From positions 1 through 7,030 of the forward strand of contig JAGHCC010000014.1 of assembly GCA_021160685.1 (NCBI GenBank): 7,030 bases of DNA, given 5' to 3'. Within the stretch, counting starts at the first letter, position 1, and every line of letters starts with the position of its first letter. The position numbers and the translations under genes were made by a program. Shown piece after piece: positions 6,441 through 7,030 of the stretch. Source of the DNA: Desulfobulbaceae bacterium (lineage in GTDB: Bacteria > Desulfobacterota > Desulfobulbia > Desulfobulbales > SURF-16). Below the pieces are notes generated by a model. That model did no database searches. It saw nothing but the letters and a program-made list of their open reading frames with translations, and had not been told where the DNA came from.

Positions 6441-6484
6441 CACTTTTCCGACAAACTGGAACAAATTTCCGGAAAAGTGTTTTA
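6441..6484 (+). terminator. Terminator-like hairpin, 10-bp stem with T tail
   Basis: CACTTTTCCG (6441-6450) and CGGAAAAGTG (6470-6479) are perfect inverted copies around a 19-base loop, followed by TTTT (6480-6483). The stem is strong, but the loop is large and no intact plus-strand gene precedes it closely. It may be a leftover terminator or the fold of a small mobile remnant. Confidence 0.35.
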
Positions 6485-6555
6485 ATCGATATTCGACCTC
6501 GGAAGGTGAGACGAATTTCCGCCTGGAAAGGAATACCTACTTCTATATCTCCAAC

Positions 6556-6597
6556 AAGGATGCCGCCCGTCTTGAGGTTGACAACTTCAACAACTGA
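6556..6597 (+). pseudogene. 3' remnant of a paralogue of the 5668 secreted-protein gene
   Basis: Only the last 13 residues and the stop of the secreted protein are recognisable here. The frame stays open leftward to 6328 (after TAA at 6325-6327) but has no ATG and no ribosome site. The residues it would encode before 6556 (for example FRLERNTYFYISN) do not resemble the intact protein, which has QGGQGG at that place. This fits a gene fragment joined to unrelated DNA rather than a working gene. Confidence 0.6.
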
Positions 6598-6658
6598 CCC
6601 CGGATCGAAAAAATCCCCATTGCAACATGCCAGATCGAAAGGCCAGGCTTTCTCTACC
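6556..6658 (+). repeat. Direct repeat, copy 2
   Basis: This is the diverged copy of 5971-6074, 585 bases downstream in the same orientation, one base shorter (in the A/G run after the stop codon). The coding part reads KDAARLEVDNFNN then stop, against KDAARREVDNFSN in copy 1. The reading frame and stop codon are kept. Confidence 0.9.
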
Positions 6659-6775
6659 TCTGAAGATCTGGATAACTGAGAGAATTAAAAAATCAGCATA
6701 GGTGCAGCGGCTGGCAATCATAAACGCCCGGACGTTGAGATTTCCACCGCATTCTTGTTTGCACGCACACCCAAA

Positions 6776-6809
6776 AAAGGTCCCACGGAGATTTGACCTT
6801 TCTTTTCTT
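6776..6809 (+). terminator. Weak terminator candidate
   Basis: AAAGGTC (6776-6782) and GACCTTT (6795-6801) form a 7-bp stem around a 12-base loop, followed by a T-rich tail to 6809 and preceded by an A run. The stem is AT-heavy. If real, it would separate the remnant region from the promoter at 6843. Confidence 0.35.
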
Positions 6810-6842
6810 AAGCATGCGAAACATTTTGAACTGCCTTAAACA

Positions 6843-6871
6843 TTGACAAATACTAGTATAAAAAGTAGTAA
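6843..6871 (+). promoter_or_regulatory. Candidate sigma-70 promoter for a gene beyond the right edge
   Basis: A perfect TTGACA (6843-6848) is followed at 17 bases by TAGTAA (6866-6871), a weak -10. The spacer holds the 8-base palindrome TACTAGTA (6851-6858), and its TACTA arm recurs inverted as TAGTA at 6866-6870, across the -10, so an operator here is possible. The start codon at the window edge is about 150 bases downstream, implying a long leader. Confidence 0.45.
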
Positions 6872-7017
6872 TTTTACATTGATCAAACTGCTTTTGTTTG
6901 CCACTATGCTTCAGGGAATCTGAAATTTCTTTTCTTTATCCTTCCGCTTTTTTTCATATAAAAACAATGAATACTAAATCACAAAATTAATAAACAAAAC
7001 CTCACCCATTCATGAAC

Positions 7018-7030
7018 AGGAGGAAGCGAT
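7018..7030 (+). promoter_or_regulatory. Shine-Dalgarno of a gene starting at the window edge
   Basis: AGGAGG at 7018-7023 is followed 5 bases later by AT as the last two bases (7029-7030). If the next base is G, an ATG starts there at good spacing. The alternative start is ATG at 7012-7014 (reading MNRRKR), but it would place the ribosome site inside the gene, so the edge start is preferred. Confidence 0.55.

Larger units (their letters stand above)
6075..6555. other. Spacer between repeat copies, mostly AT-rich
   Basis: Besides the possible minus-strand ORF at its left end and the hairpins at 6143, 6287 and 6441, this stretch shows no gene, RNA or mobile-element ends I can support. A C8 run at 6429-6436 and dense A/T homopolymers suggest non-coding, degrading DNA. 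Confidence 0.5.
6659..7011. other. Non-coding leader region at the right edge
   Basis: This stretch contains the terminator candidate (6776-6809) and the promoter candidate (6843-6871), and otherwise AT-rich sequence with an 8-base palindrome TTGATCAA at 6879-6886. The only ORF is a 43-codon minus-strand frame that I do not accept. No RNA gene or known riboswitch core was recognised. Confidence 0.5.

Noticed and set aside
6328..6597. Open plus-strand frame of 90 codons ending in the repeat tail
   Set aside because: No ATG and no ribosome site, and its first part is AT-rich and unlike the paralogue; kept only as a 3' remnant.
6693..6824. 43-codon minus-strand ORF (MFRMLKKRKVK...)
   Set aside because: Only a weak AAGG upstream, no recognisable features, and the frame crosses the terminator-like stem; not enough to call a gene.
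6853..6862. TATAAA at 6857 as the -10 of the TTGACA at 6843
   Set aside because: The spacing is only 8 bases; TAGTAA at 6866 has the right distance.

Overview
The window comes from a Gram-negative bacterial chromosome, most likely a beta- or gammaproteobacterium. Three exported proteins carry Sec-type signal peptides, the coding GC is roughly even, and the gaps hold palindromic REP-like and MITE-like repeats of the kind common in Proteobacteria. No RNA gene, CRISPR array or transposase is visible. Species cannot be named from the sequence.

Layout, left to right. (1) 7-1119, minus: an APC-type membrane permease with an unresolved start. (2) 1120-1494: a divergent intergenic region carrying an 87-bp REP-like palindrome. 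(3) 1495-3924, plus: the centrepiece, an 809-residue exported fusion. It joins a beta-lactamase-fold serine hydrolase (AmiE-like) to an exo-beta-N-acetylmuramidase (NamZ, DUF1343, GH171) and is probably a two-step enzyme for cell-wall muropeptide breakdown. (4) 4064-4948, plus: an uncharacterised secreted protein whose strand pattern looks like a TIM barrel. It is convergent with (5) 4984-5352, minus, a small secreted SH3b protein. (6) 5407-5594: a MITE-like element with 26-bp terminal inverted repeats, lying between the divergent starts of the SH3b gene and the next gene. (7) 5668-6012, plus: a small secreted two-cysteine protein.

From 6013 to the right edge the DNA is degenerate. The last 42 bases of gene (7), plus about 60 bases downstream including its probable terminator, recur as a diverged 103-bp direct copy at 6556-6658. 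That copy is a gene-tail remnant with no start codon. A possible small minus-strand gene (6002-6247) has a good Shine-Dalgarno site but runs antisense into the first repeat copy. The final 370 bases hold no convincing gene. They do carry a candidate promoter (6843-6871) and a strong Shine-Dalgarno at the very end, so another plus-strand gene probably begins at the window edge.

The genes do not form one operon; most are separately transcribed units. The possible shared theme is the cell envelope (a muropeptide hydrolase, an SH3b protein and small secreted proteins), but that link is only inference. I see no clear new defence or mobile system. The most informative items are the hydrolase fusion, the MITE with mutually exclusive hairpins, and the duplicated gene tail.
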